Below, piece after piece: positions 43,844-52,662 of a stretch of 64,000 nucleotides of DNA. The notes below the pieces were generated by a model. It was not told the DNA's origin and made no database searches. It saw nothing but the letters and a program-made list of their open reading frames with translations. Source of the DNA: Amycolatopsis sulphurea (GTDB lineage: Bacteria > Actinomycetota > Actinomycetes > Mycobacteriales > Pseudonocardiaceae); assembly GCF_002564045.1 (NCBI RefSeq), contig NZ_PDJK01000002.1, forward strand, positions 3,286,001 to 3,350,000, given 5' to 3'. The position numbers were made by a program, and so were the translations under genes. Each line of letters begins with the position of its first letter. Within the stretch, counting starts at the first letter, position 1.

Positions 43844-43872
43844 CGCAATGCGGCTCAAGTGTACGCAATGCG
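43844..43872. promoter_or_regulatory. Paired palindromic sites, candidate IclR operator
   Basis: CGCAATGCG occurs at 43844-43852 and again at 43864-43872. Each copy is a palindrome (CGCA-A-TGCG), and the two are exactly 20 bases apart, two helical turns. They lie between the divergent IclR gene and the first catabolic operon, which is where an IclR operator is expected. Confidence 0.6.
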
Positions 43873-43897
43873 ACCGCCTTAGGGAAGGGGCAGTTCG

Positions 43898-44689
43898 ATG
43901 ACGAACGACCGGGTCCTCACCGTCGTGGAGGATCTTGAGCGCACGCTCGTGGAGTTCATCCGCAAACACGGCATCACCCACGCCGAATACCGGGCCGCGA
44001 CCGATCTGATCATCGCCGAGGTTGAGGCGGGCGAGGCCAGCCTGCTATTCGATGTGTTCCTCGAAGCCGCGGCCACCGACATGGACAACCACGGCCGAAC
44101 CGGCAGCATCGAGGCGATCGAAGGACCCTTCTACCTGCCCGGCGCGCCGTGGCTGGAGGGCCCGCCGTATGTGATGCCGCAGCGCCCGGACGAAGCCGGC
44201 GTGCCGCTGATCTTCCACGGGCGGGTCACCTCCGAGACCGGCCGGCCGCTCGCGGAGGTGGAATTCGATCTCTGGCACGCCGACGCGGCCGGCCAGTACT
44301 CGCAGATCCACCCGAACATTCCGGACTGGAACCTGCGTGGCCGGTTCCGCAGCGACGCCAACGGCGTCTTCTCGGTGCGCACCATCGCACCGCCGCCCTA
44401 CGAGATCCCGAAGAACGGCCCCACCGGCACCGTGCTCGACGCGTTGGGCCGGCACTTCTTCCGTCCCGCGCACCTGCACGTCAAGCTGCGCCACGAGTAC
44501 TTCGGCGAGCGCACCTCGCAGCTGTACTTCCCCGGCGGCGAATACCTCGACAGCGATGTCGCCAACGCTGTGCGCGACGAGCTGGTCCTGGACGTGACAT
44601 TCGTCGAGGGCGCCGCAGCGGCCGACGGAAAGTCCTCTGTGGACGCCCGGTACGACTTCGCCTTCGCACCGGCGGTGTCGGATGCCTGA
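43898..44689 (+). CDS. Intradiol ring-cleavage dioxygenase, module 1
   Basis: This 263-residue protein of the catechol/hydroxyquinol 1,2-dioxygenase family cleaves a catechol between the hydroxyls using non-haem Fe(III). The iron ligands are visible as Tyr in EGPFYLPG, Tyr in AAGQYSQ and the two His in RPAHLHVKL. The N-terminal helical dimer domain is present. AAGGGG precedes the ATG. It begins a six-gene operon and overlaps the cycloisomerase gene by 8 bases. With maleylacetate reductase in the operon, a substituted catechol or hydroxyquinol is the likely substrate. Confidence 0.92.
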   Translation: MTNDRVLTVVEDLERTLVEFIRKHGITHAEYRAATDLIIAEVEAGEASLLFDVFLEAAATDMDNHGRTGSIEAIEGPFYLPGAPWLEGPPYVMPQRPDEAGVPLIFHGRVTSETGRPLAEVEFDLWHADAAGQYSQIHPNIPDWNLRGRFRSDANGVFSVRTIAPPPYEIPKNGPTGTVLDALGRHFFRPAHLHVKLRHEYFGERTSQLYFPGGEYLDSDVANAVRDELVLDVTFVEGAAAADGKSSVDARYDFAFAPAVSDA

Positions 44690-45821
44690 GGCGACCGTCC
44701 CCGCTGCAGTGCTGCGGGTCGCGGCCTTGGAGACGCGGCTGCTCGATATCCCGCTCGTGCGCCCGCACCGCTTCTCGGTCGCGACGATGCACACCCAGGG
44801 CGTGCTGCTGATCCGGCTCGTCACCGAGGACGGCGTCGTCGGCTGGGGCGAAGGCGTGGTCCCGGGCGGGCCGTGGTGGGGCGGTGAGTCGGTCGAGGGC
44901 ATGGCCGCGCTCGTGGAGCACCACTTGGCCCCGCTGGTCCTCGGACAGGACGTCCTGCGGCCCGAAGCGCTGGCCCGGCACTTGGAGAAGCACGCCGCTG
45001 GCGCGCCTTTCGCCCGCGCCGGGGTCGAGATGGCCGTCTGGGACGCTGCCGGGCGCGCGCTGAACGTGCCGGTCTCCCAACTGTTGGGCGGAGCCCGGCA
45101 GGAGCGGCTGCCCGTGACGTGGGCGCTGGGCACCGAACCGGCGGAAATCGTCATCGACGAGGCCCGCGAGCTGCTCGCTCAGGGCCGGCACCACTCGTTC
45201 AAACTCAAGATGGGCACCCTGCCCGCCGACGAAGACGTCACCCGCGTCAGCGCGGTCACCCACGCCCTCGACGGCGCCGCTCCCGTGGCGGTGGACCTCA
45301 ACGGAGCGTGGGACGAACACACTGCCCGCCGGTGGCTGCCCGCCCTGGCCGAGGCCGGCGTCCACCTCGCAGAACAGCCCCTGCCCGCCGCCAACGTCGC
45401 GGGCCTGGCCCGGCTGCGGCACCAGACCACTATCGCGATCATGGCCGACGAGTCGCTGTGGACCCCGGCCGACGCGCTGCACCTGGCCACCGCGCACGCC
45501 GCGGACGTCCTGGCGCTCAAGATCGGCAAAAGCGGCGGCCTGTCCGCGACCCGCCGGATCGCCGCCGTCGCCGACGCGGCCGGGCTCGGCTGCTACGGCG
45601 GCACCACGATTGAAACCTCCCTCGGCACGTCGGCCTCGGCGCATCTGTTCGCCGCCACCACCGTCGGCGTGGGCACCGAACTGTTCGGCCCGCTGTTGCT
45701 GGCCGACGACATCGCGACCGAACCGGTCACCTACGAGGCGGGCGAGCTGCTGCTGACCGACGGGCTCGGGTTCGGCATCACCATCGACGAAGAGAAGGTG
45801 GCGAAATATGCACGCCGTTGA
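44682..45821 (+). CDS. Muconate/chloromuconate cycloisomerase-like enzyme (enolase superfamily), module 1
   Basis: This 379-residue protein is in the muconate lactonizing enzyme subgroup and should convert the muconate from the dioxygenase into a lactone. Catalytic pieces are SFKLKMG (Lys-x-Lys), VDLNGAWD, LAEQPLP and IMADESL for the metal ligands, and LKIGKSGG for the second Lys. The segment EGVVPGGPWWGGESVEG is shared with the module 2 enzyme. It overlaps both neighbours (8 and 14 bases), so the operon is tightly coupled. Confidence 0.92.
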   Translation: MPEATVPAAVLRVAALETRLLDIPLVRPHRFSVATMHTQGVLLIRLVTEDGVVGWGEGVVPGGPWWGGESVEGMAALVEHHLAPLVLGQDVLRPEALARHLEKHAAGAPFARAGVEMAVWDAAGRALNVPVSQLLGGARQERLPVTWALGTEPAEIVIDEARELLAQGRHHSFKLKMGTLPADEDVTRVSAVTHALDGAAPVAVDLNGAWDEHTARRWLPALAEAGVHLAEQPLPAANVAGLARLRHQTTIAIMADESLWTPADALHLATAHAADVLALKIGKSGGLSATRRIAAVADAAGLGCYGGTTIETSLGTSASAHLFAATTVGVGTELFGPLLLADDIATEPVTYEAGELLLTDGLGFGITIDEEKVAKYARR

Positions 45822-46824
45822 CACCCAGCGTGCCGCCTACACGCTGACCCTGCGCGGACCCCGCGTGCGCTACGGCCCGGGCACCGCCCGCACCGACCTC
45901 ACCGCCGAACTCGACCGGCTGCACGCCCGCCGAGTCCTGCTCGTGGCCACCACGCGAGCCCGCACTGCCCACCAGGACGTGCTCGCCCCGGTCGACGGCC
46001 GGATCGCCGGTCACGTGCCCACCGTGCGCCGGCACGTCCCGGCCGAGGACGCCCGCGCCGCGGCCAGCCTGGCCCGCGACATCGAGGCCGACCTGCTGCT
46101 CAGTCTCGGCGGCGGCTCCGCGACCGGCACGGCCAAGGCCGTCGCCGTCGAGACCGGCCTGCCGATCGTCGCACTCCCGACCACCTACGCGGGCTCGGAG
46201 ATGACCCCGATCTACGGGATCACCGAGGACGGCGTGAAACGCACCGCGCGCTCGGACCGGGCGCTGCCCACCACTGTGGTCCTCGATCCGGAGCTGACCG
46301 CCGACCTGCCGCCGGAGCTCGCCCGGACCAGCGCGGTCAACGCGCTCGCCCACGCCACCAGCGGGGTGTTCGCCGCCGGGCACAGCCCGCTGACCGACCT
46401 GCTCGCCGCCGGCGCGACCCGCTTGCTCGCCGACGGGCTGCAGCGCACGGCCCGCGCCGACCTCACCCAGGGCGCGCAGCTGGCCGGAACGGTGCTCGCG
46501 CACGCCGGCTCCAGCGCTCACCACACGGCCTGCCACATTCTCGGCGGGGCGTTCGACCTGCCCCACGCCGAAACCCACGCGGCCCTGCTCCCGCACACGC
46601 TGGCGTTCCTGCAGCAGGACCGCCCCGACCGCGCCGCAGCGCTCGGCGTGCCGGACGTCGCGGCGATGGTGTCGACGCTGCTCGACGACGTCGGCGCCTC
46701 CGTACGGCTGCGGGAGATCGGCCTCGACCAGGCTCGGCTCGGGCTCGCGGCGGAACTGCTCGCTTCCGGCGTGCCGGACCTGGACCAGGCACGAGCGGCC
46801 GCGCTGGTGAAGGAGGCGTGGTGA
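45808..46824 (+). CDS. Maleylacetate reductase (iron-type alcohol dehydrogenase family)
   Basis: This 338-residue enzyme reduces maleylacetate to 3-oxoadipate with NAD(P)H. The nucleotide-binding motif is LLLSLGGGSATGTAKAVA, followed by LPTTYAGSEMTPIYGITEDG, typical of maleylacetate reductases. HHTACHILGGAFDLPHAETHA carries the conserved His residues. Its presence separates this module from module 2 and points to a hydroxyquinol or halogenated catechol branch. It overlaps the next gene by 7 bases. Confidence 0.92.
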   Translation: MHAVDTQRAAYTLTLRGPRVRYGPGTARTDLTAELDRLHARRVLLVATTRARTAHQDVLAPVDGRIAGHVPTVRRHVPAEDARAAASLARDIEADLLLSLGGGSATGTAKAVAVETGLPIVALPTTYAGSEMTPIYGITEDGVKRTARSDRALPTTVVLDPELTADLPPELARTSAVNALAHATSGVFAAGHSPLTDLLAAGATRLLADGLQRTARADLTQGAQLAGTVLAHAGSSAHHTACHILGGAFDLPHAETHAALLPHTLAFLQQDRPDRAAALGVPDVAAMVSTLLDDVGASVRLREIGLDQARLGLAAELLASGVPDLDQARAAALVKEAW

Positions 46825-47420
46825 ACGCGGCAGCGGCCAAGAGGCCGCTGGATGCCCGCAGCCTGCGTGGCTGCCTGGGGCAGTTCGCCACCGGCGTCGC
46901 CGTCGTCACCTACGACACCGACGACGGCCCGCGCGGCGCCACGATCAACTCCTTCACCTCGGTGTCGATGGACCCACCGTTGGTACTGGTGTCCTTCGCC
47001 CGCCACACCACCGCGGCCCGCCTGCTCGGCGACCGCCCGTTCGTGGTCAACGTCCTCGCCGCCAACCAGCTCGACGTCGCGCTGCAGTTTGCGGGCCGGC
47101 CCCAAGAGGGCCTGGAAGTGCCGTGGTCGCCGACTGCCGAAGTGCCGCGGCTGCGCGGCACCGTCGCGTGGCTGCAATGCACCCCATGGGCCACCCAGGA
47201 CGGCGGGGACCATCTGCTGTTCCTCGGCGAAGTCGTGCACCACGACTCCTGCCGCGGCGATCCACTGCTGTTCCACAAAGGACAGTTCCGGATGGCCGGC
47301 GTCGCGGTATACGACCTGCCCCGCGTCGTCCAGCTCGACGGCCGGCCCCTCGCACCCTGGGTCGGCCACGCCCACCGGCTCCACGAGATCACCGAACCCG
47401 GCTACCTCGACGAGCCCTGA
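46818..47420 (+). CDS. Flavin reductase, module 1
   Basis: This 200-residue FMN-binding split-barrel reductase supplies reduced flavin to the monooxygenase encoded next. Visible are LRGCLGQFATGVAVVTY, GATINSFTSVSMDPPLVLVS, RPFVVNVLAANQ and the C-terminal YDLPRVVQLDGRPLAPW. Two adjacent GTG codons (46818, 46821) could start it; GAAGGAGG lies just upstream. The module 2 protein at 50695 is a clear paralogue. Together with the luciferase-like protein it forms a two-component monooxygenase. Confidence 0.92.
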   Translation: MVNAAAAKRPLDARSLRGCLGQFATGVAVVTYDTDDGPRGATINSFTSVSMDPPLVLVSFARHTTAARLLGDRPFVVNVLAANQLDVALQFAGRPQEGLEVPWSPTAEVPRLRGTVAWLQCTPWATQDGGDHLLFLGEVVHHDSCRGDPLLFHKGQFRMAGVAVYDLPRVVQLDGRPLAPWVGHAHRLHEITEPGYLDEP

Positions 47421-47453
47421 ACCACCCGAACCTCAAGGAGGAGGTCACTCATC

Positions 47454-48740
47454 ATGAAGGTCACGTACTTCCAGCAGGTCCCTTACCGGGATCTGCCTGA
47501 CGACTTCGCAAAGCGCTACGCCGAATCGGTCATCACCACGCCCTACTTCGAGGTCACCAGCCCGGACAAGGTCCACAGTGCGTTCCGCGAGGCGCTCGAC
47601 GAGATCATGCACGCCGCCCGCGCCGGGTTCGACGCCATCGCCATCACCGAACACGGCCAGAGCTCCTACGACATGGCGCCCAACCCCAACATCCTGGAAG
47701 CCGCGGCCGCCTACGCCACCGAAGCGGAGGGGATCGCCACCGGCATCTACCCGCTCGGCCGGTCCCTAGGAAAGAGCCGCGAACCCTTGCGCGCGGCGGA
47801 AGAACTGGCAATGCTCGACGCGATCAGCGGCGGGCGGCTCATCGCAGGATTCCCCGTCGGGCTCGCCTACGACGCCAACGTCAACAACGGCGTCCCGCCC
47901 GCCGAAACGAGGCTGCGGTTCGACGAAAACATCGAATTGGTCCTCAAAGCCTGGACCGAGCACGAGGTGTTCCCCTGGAACGGACGTTTCCACCAGCACC
48001 CCGCGGTCAACATCTGGCCCCGCCCCCTCCAGCAGAATCCGCACCCACCAGTGTTCGTCACCGGCATCGGCAACCCCCGCACCATGGAGTTCTGCCTCAA
48101 CCGCGGCTTCGGGTTCAACTACTTCGGCTGGTTCGGTGCCAAGGTCACCGGACGGCGCATCTTCGACCGGTTCTGGGACGCCGCGAACCGGCTCGGTAAG
48201 GACAACAACCCTTACCAGATGGGGTTCATGCAGACCATCTGTGTCGCCGACACCGACGCCCAGGCCGAAAAGCTGTTCGCCCGCCACGCGGAGTACTTCT
48301 TCCAGAAGGCGATCGGGTCGATCCCGATGGAACGCCTCGCCCTGCCCGGCGGCATCGACATCAAGGGGCTGGAGTTCATCTTCCGCGATCCCGGCGACTT
48401 CGGTATCTACGCCAAGATGCGCCAGGCCAGCTTCAAGGAGCTCGTCGAAGCCGGCTCGGTCATCTGCGGCAGCCCCGCCACCGTGCGGGCCCAGATCAGT
48501 GAGTTCGCCCGCGAATTCCGCATCGGCAACCTGCACGCCATGCTCCAGTTCGGCTCCATGCCGCACGAACTGGCCAAGGACAACATCAGCCTGTTCGGCG
48601 AACAGGTCCTGCCCCACATCCAGCAGATCTGGACCGACGAAGGCTGGAACCACCACTGGTGGCCCCAAGTCCTCGGCGGCGTCCCCCATCCCGCCGGCCG
48701 GCAGGCCAGCACCGAAAACGAGGCGGTGACCGCGCGATGA
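47454..48740 (+). CDS. Luciferase-like flavin-dependent monooxygenase, module 1
   Basis: This 428-residue protein of the bacterial luciferase-like (LLM) family uses reduced FMN from the reductase and oxygen. Typical segments are AITEHGQSSYDMAPNPN, GIYPLGRSLGKSREPLRAAE, LDAISGGRLIAGFPVG, VNIWPRPLQQNPHPPVFVTG and VICGSPATVRAQISEF. RBS AAGGAGGAGG precedes the ATG. The substrate is unknown; the following hydrolase suggests a Baeyer-Villiger-type or ring-opening step giving an ester or lactone. Its stop overlaps the hydrolase start (ATGA). Confidence 0.92.
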   Translation: MKVTYFQQVPYRDLPDDFAKRYAESVITTPYFEVTSPDKVHSAFREALDEIMHAARAGFDAIAITEHGQSSYDMAPNPNILEAAAAYATEAEGIATGIYPLGRSLGKSREPLRAAEELAMLDAISGGRLIAGFPVGLAYDANVNNGVPPAETRLRFDENIELVLKAWTEHEVFPWNGRFHQHPAVNIWPRPLQQNPHPPVFVTGIGNPRTMEFCLNRGFGFNYFGWFGAKVTGRRIFDRFWDAANRLGKDNNPYQMGFMQTICVADTDAQAEKLFARHAEYFFQKAIGSIPMERLALPGGIDIKGLEFIFRDPGDFGIYAKMRQASFKELVEAGSVICGSPATVRAQISEFAREFRIGNLHAMLQFGSMPHELAKDNISLFGEQVLPHIQQIWTDEGWNHHWWPQVLGGVPHPAGRQASTENEAVTAR

Positions 48741-49534
48741 GCACCACCCTGACCGACCGCACCGTGTCCACCTGGAACGACCGCGTCACCATCCGGGTCC
48801 GCGTCGGCGGCGACGGCCCACCGCTGGTGTACCTGCACCCCTCCGGCGGCCTGGCCTGGGACCCGTTCCTCGACCGCCTCGCCGAGCACTACACGATCTA
48901 CGCGCCCGAGTTCCCCGGCACCACCCCCGGCGATCCGTACGCCATCCACCAGATCGACGACCTGTGGGACACCGTCCTGATCTACGAGCAGACACTGCGC
49001 GGTCTCGGGCTGTCCGCCGTGCCGGTTGTCGGGCAGTCCTTCGGCGGGATGCTCGGCGCCGAACTCGCCGCCGCCTACCCGGACCTGGTGTCGCGGCTGG
49101 TGTTGCTCGACCCGATCGGGCTCTGGCGGGACGACGCTCCGGTCGCCAACTGGATCGCCGCCCCGCCGACCGAACTGCCCGGCCTGCTGTTCGCCGATCC
49201 CACCGGCGACGCCGCCCAGGCCATGTTCGCCATGCCCGAGGATCCCGACGCTCTCGCCAGCGCGCAGGCGGCCATGGTCTGGAATCTGGGCGCCACCGGC
49301 AAACTCTGCTGGCCTATTCCCGACCGCGGCCTCGGCAAGCGACTGCACCGCATCACCGCACCCACCCTCGTCGTCTGGGGCGAACAAGACGCCCTCATCT
49401 CTCCCGCGTACGCCGAGGAGTTTCGCAACCGCATCGCCGACAGCCGGGTCGAGATCATTCCCAAGTCCGGCCACATCCCCCAGGTCGAACAGACCGAGAC
49501 CACCTACACGGCGGTCTCCGCGTTCCTCGGCTGA
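48737..49534 (+). CDS. Alpha/beta hydrolase, module 1
   Basis: This 265-residue alpha/beta hydrolase has the nucleophile elbow VVGQSFGGMLG, an acid in VVWGEQDALISP and the His in IPKSGHIPQVEQ, so the triad is complete. The oxyanion segment is VYLHPSGGLAWDP. ATG at 48737 overlaps the monooxygenase stop. It is the last gene of the operon; the convergent LysR gene begins its 3' end 94 bases further on. It probably hydrolyses the monooxygenase product into a catechol precursor. Confidence 0.9.
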   Translation: MSTTLTDRTVSTWNDRVTIRVRVGGDGPPLVYLHPSGGLAWDPFLDRLAEHYTIYAPEFPGTTPGDPYAIHQIDDLWDTVLIYEQTLRGLGLSAVPVVGQSFGGMLGAELAAAYPDLVSRLVLLDPIGLWRDDAPVANWIAAPPTELPGLLFADPTGDAAQAMFAMPEDPDALASAQAAMVWNLGATGKLCWPIPDRGLGKRLHRITAPTLVVWGEQDALISPAYAEEFRNRIADSRVEIIPKSGHIPQVEQTETTYTAVSAFLG

Positions 49535-49627
49535 CAGACGTAGTCAGGGCAAGCGACCTGGCCGAGTCCCGCCTCGGCTCGGCCAGGGTCGCTGGTTCCC
49601 GTGGTGCCGCCGACCGGCTGCGCCGGA

Positions 49628-50581
49628 TCAGAACTCGATGCCGTAATGCTCGTCGCCGTTGGGTGGCGGCGGAGTCGGTGTCTCGACGGCGGTGCGGCTG
49701 CGCACCACGGTACGTGCGGTGTCGATGAAGCGGCGCACGAGCGGGCTGACGTCGGTTTCTTGGTAGGCCAGGGCCAGACCGGTGGTGAGGGCGGGCGTGG
49801 CGAGGGGTCGGAAGGTGGCGCCGTTGATGTGGAGGTGGCGCAGGGACGCGGGGACCAGCGCGACGCCCATGTCGGCGGCGACGAGCGCGACCAGTGCGGC
49901 GCTGTCGGCCACCGTCTGCCGGATGCGCGGAGTGAACCCGGCGGTTTCGCACGCCGACCGCATGACCGAGTACATCGTGGACGGTGGGTCGCTGGGGTAG
50001 GAGATGAACCATTCGTCGCGTAAGTCGGCCAGGTCGAGGCTGCGGTGCACGGTCGCGGGGTGGCGGCTGGCCAGGATGGCGACGACGGGTTCGTGGCGGA
50101 TCGTTTCGACGGCGAGGCCGGGGACGGTCACCGGCGGGCGGAGCACGCCGACCGACAGCCGTCCGTCGAGCAGTTGCTCGGTCTGGCGCGGGGTGACCAT
50201 GTCGCTGTGGACTTCGAGGGTGACGTCGGGGTAGCGGTCGGCGTAGGCGCGCACGAGGGTCGGCAGCAGTTCGTAGGTGGCGGAGCCGGTGAACCCGACG
50301 CTGAGTGAGCCGAGTTGGCCGGCTGCGGCCTTGCGCGCATCGTCGGCGGCGGTCTCGGCGTCGGTGAGCAGGGCGCGGGCGCGTTGCAGGAACACCTCGC
50401 CGGCGTAGGTGAGCGCGACCGAGCGGGTGGTGCGGGTGAACAGCTCGACGCCAAGGTCGCGTTCGAGCTGGCGGATCTGCTGCGACAGCGGCGACTGGGC
50501 GATGGTCAGCCGCTCTGCCGCGCGGGTGAAGTTGCGTTCCTCGGCCACGGCCAGGAAGTACCGCAGGTGCCGAAGTTCCAC
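49628..50581 (-). CDS. LysR-family transcriptional regulator
   Basis: This protein of about 317 residues begins MELRHLRYFLAVAEERNFTR with the LysR winged helix (RLTIAQSPLSQQIRQLERDL, GVELFTRTTRSVALT) and has a C-terminal effector-binding domain. GTG at 50581 is chosen because GGGAGG lies 5 bases upstream and it gives the classical LysR N terminus; a GTG two codons earlier lies inside the ribosome site. It is divergent from module 2 and, like CatR/BenM-type regulators, is likely to respond to a muconate-like intermediate and activate that operon. Confidence 0.95.
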   Translation of the reverse strand: MELRHLRYFLAVAEERNFTRAAERLTIAQSPLSQQIRQLERDLGVELFTRTTRSVALTYAGEVFLQRARALLTDAETAADDARKAAAGQLGSLSVGFTGSATYELLPTLVRAYADRYPDVTLEVHSDMVTPRQTEQLLDGRLSVGVLRPPVTVPGLAVETIRHEPVVAILASRHPATVHRSLDLADLRDEWFISYPSDPPSTMYSVMRSACETAGFTPRIRQTVADSAALVALVAADMGVALVPASLRHLHINGATFRPLATPALTTGLALAYQETDVSPLVRRFIDTARTVVRSRTAVETPTPPPPNGDEHYGIEF

Positions 50582-50694
50582 GATCACCTCCCAATTCAGA
50601 TGTAGTAGGTCTCAACAGAGCTGGATCTAGTCTTTCACAAACTGGCACCCGGCGTGCGACGGTGACAGTTACCACAGCCCGAGGAGGTGCTGAA

Positions 50695-51315
50695 ATGCCC
50701 ACCGCCACCAGTCCCGTCCACACCCCGCAGACAGACGGACCGACGTCGGCGGTCGACCCGCGGGCACTGCGCCGGTGCTTCGGCCGGTTCACCACCGGTG
50801 TCACCGTGATCAGCTACCACGTGGGTGACCAGATCCGGGGCGCGACGGTCAACTCGTTCACCTCGGTGTCGCTGGACCCGCCCTTGGTGCTGGTCTCGCT
50901 GGCCCGCTCGACGCAGGCCTGCGGCGCGGTGGCGGATCTGCCGTTCGCGATCAATGTGCTGCGTGCCGACCAGCCCGACGTCGCGATGCAGTTCGCCGGC
51001 CGGACCCGGCCGGGCCTGCGGATCGCCTGGGACCTCCCCGCGGGCGAGGATGAGCCGCCGACGCTGGCGGACGCGGTCGCGGTGTTCCGCTGCCGTCCGT
51101 GGCGTCGCTACGACGGCGGCGATCACGTGCTGCAGCTCGGTGAGATCACCGGGTTCGAGGATCGCGCGGGCGAGCCGCTGGTGTTCGGCGACGGCCGGTT
51201 CGTCTCGACCGGGCTGCCGCTGCTGGACGGCCCGATGGTGTTCAGCCTCGACGGCCCGCCGAGCCCCGGCTGGGTCGGCGCCGCCCAGCGCTTCCACGCG
51301 ATGCCCGAGCACTGA
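50695..51315 (+). CDS. Flavin reductase, module 2
   Basis: This 206-residue paralogue of the reductase at 46818 has LRRCFGRFTTGVTVISY, GATVNSFTSVSLDPPLVLVS, LPFAINVLRADQPDVAMQFA and the C-terminal DGPPSPGWVGAAQRFH. ATG at 50695 has GAGGAGG upstream. It begins a six-gene operon divergent from LysR. The longer N-terminal extension (TATSPVHTPQTDGPTSA) is of low complexity. Role: reduced FMN supply for the next gene product. Confidence 0.92.
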   Translation: MPTATSPVHTPQTDGPTSAVDPRALRRCFGRFTTGVTVISYHVGDQIRGATVNSFTSVSLDPPLVLVSLARSTQACGAVADLPFAINVLRADQPDVAMQFAGRTRPGLRIAWDLPAGEDEPPTLADAVAVFRCRPWRRYDGGDHVLQLGEITGFEDRAGEPLVFGDGRFVSTGLPLLDGPMVFSLDGPPSPGWVGAAQRFHAMPEH

Positions 51316-51360
51316 CCGCCCTCTCGCCGCTGCGCATTGACCACAAACACCGGAGGATCA

Positions 51361-52662
51361 ATGAAGATCACCTTGTTCGAGCAGGCCCCGTACCGGTACC
51401 TGCCCGATGATTTCGAGCAGCACCACCAGTCGGTGTGCACCACGCCGTACTCGGTGACCAACCGCGACGGCGTCTATTCGTCGATCCGCGACTTCATGGA
51501 CGAGCTGATGCTCGGCGCCCGCACCGGCTTCGACGGCATCGCCGTCACCGAGCACGGCCAGTCCAGCTACGACATGGTGCCCAACCCGGACCTGGTGGCC
51601 AGCGCACTCGCGTACCAGACCGAAGCCGAAGGCCTGGACGTCGCGATCTTCCCGATGGGCCGGTCGCTGGGCAAGGCCCGCGAACCCGTGCGGGTCGCGG
51701 AGGAGTACGCCTTCATCGACGTCCTCTCCGGCGGCCGCCTGGTAGCCGGTTTCCCGATCGGCCTGCACTACGACGCGAGCGTCAACAACGGCGTCCCGCC
51801 GATCGAGATCCGCCCGCGGTTCGACGAGAACCTCGAACTCCTGCTGCGGGCCTGGAGGGATCAGGAGCCGTTCGTCCACAACGGACGGTTCAGCCAGTAC
51901 CCGTCGGTGAACATCTGGCCGCGCCCGCTGCAGCCGACGCCACCGGTGTGGATCACCGGTATCGGCAACCCACGCACGATGCAGATGTGCCTGGAACGCA
52001 ACTTCGGCTTCAACTACCTGTCGTGGTTCGGGGCCAAGCTGACCGGTAAGCGGATCTTCGACCGGTTCTGGGAGATCGCCGACCAGGTCGGCGTCCCCCG
52101 CAATCCCTATCGGCTCGGGTTCCTGCAGACCATCGCAGTGTCCGAAACGGACGAACGCGCCGAGCAGGAATACGCCGCGCACCTGGAATACGGGTTCCGC
52201 AAGGGCCTCGGCTCCATCCCACCCGAGATGCTCGGCCTGCCCGGCGGCATCGACATCCGCGGCGTGCAGGCACTGGTGAAGGATCCTGGCGACTTCGGTC
52301 TGTACTACCAGATGAAGAGCGCGTCCTTCCGCGAGCTGGTCGACGCGGGCGTGGTGATCTGCGGCAGCCCGGCCACCGTGCGCGAGCAGCTGCGCGAATA
52401 CTGCAGCCAGTACGGCATCGGCACCCTGCACGCCATGCTCGGCTTCGGCTCACTGCCACGGGACCTGGCGATGAAGAACATCCAGCTCTTCGCCGAAGAG
52501 GTCGCCCCGCACCTGCGGGACCTGTGGTCCGACAGCGAGCACCGCCACCACTGGTGGCCCGAACGCCTCGGCGGCGACCCGACACCGGTCACTCCCGGCG
52601 CGACCGCGACCGAAGGCGCACCCACTCGCACCACGACGCAGAAGACGGCGGTGACGGTCTGA
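51361..52662 (+). CDS. Luciferase-like flavin-dependent monooxygenase, module 2
   Basis: This 433-residue paralogue of the enzyme at 47454 shares KITLFEQAPYRYLPDDF, GIAVTEHGQSSYDMVPNPDL, FPMGRSLGKAREPVRVAEEY, VSGRL-type LSGGRLVAGFPIG and VNIWPRPLQPTPPVWITG. GGAGG precedes ATG at 51361. Its stop overlaps the ATG of the hydrolase (TGATG). Differences from module 1 are spread along the sequence, so a related but distinct substrate is likely. It forms a two-component system with the flavin reductase. Confidence 0.92.
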   Translation: MKITLFEQAPYRYLPDDFEQHHQSVCTTPYSVTNRDGVYSSIRDFMDELMLGARTGFDGIAVTEHGQSSYDMVPNPDLVASALAYQTEAEGLDVAIFPMGRSLGKAREPVRVAEEYAFIDVLSGGRLVAGFPIGLHYDASVNNGVPPIEIRPRFDENLELLLRAWRDQEPFVHNGRFSQYPSVNIWPRPLQPTPPVWITGIGNPRTMQMCLERNFGFNYLSWFGAKLTGKRIFDRFWEIADQVGVPRNPYRLGFLQTIAVSETDERAEQEYAAHLEYGFRKGLGSIPPEMLGLPGGIDIRGVQALVKDPGDFGLYYQMKSASFRELVDAGVVICGSPATVREQLREYCSQYGIGTLHAMLGFGSLPRDLAMKNIQLFAEEVAPHLRDLWSDSEHRHHWWPERLGGDPTPVTPGATATEGAPTRTTTQKTAVTV

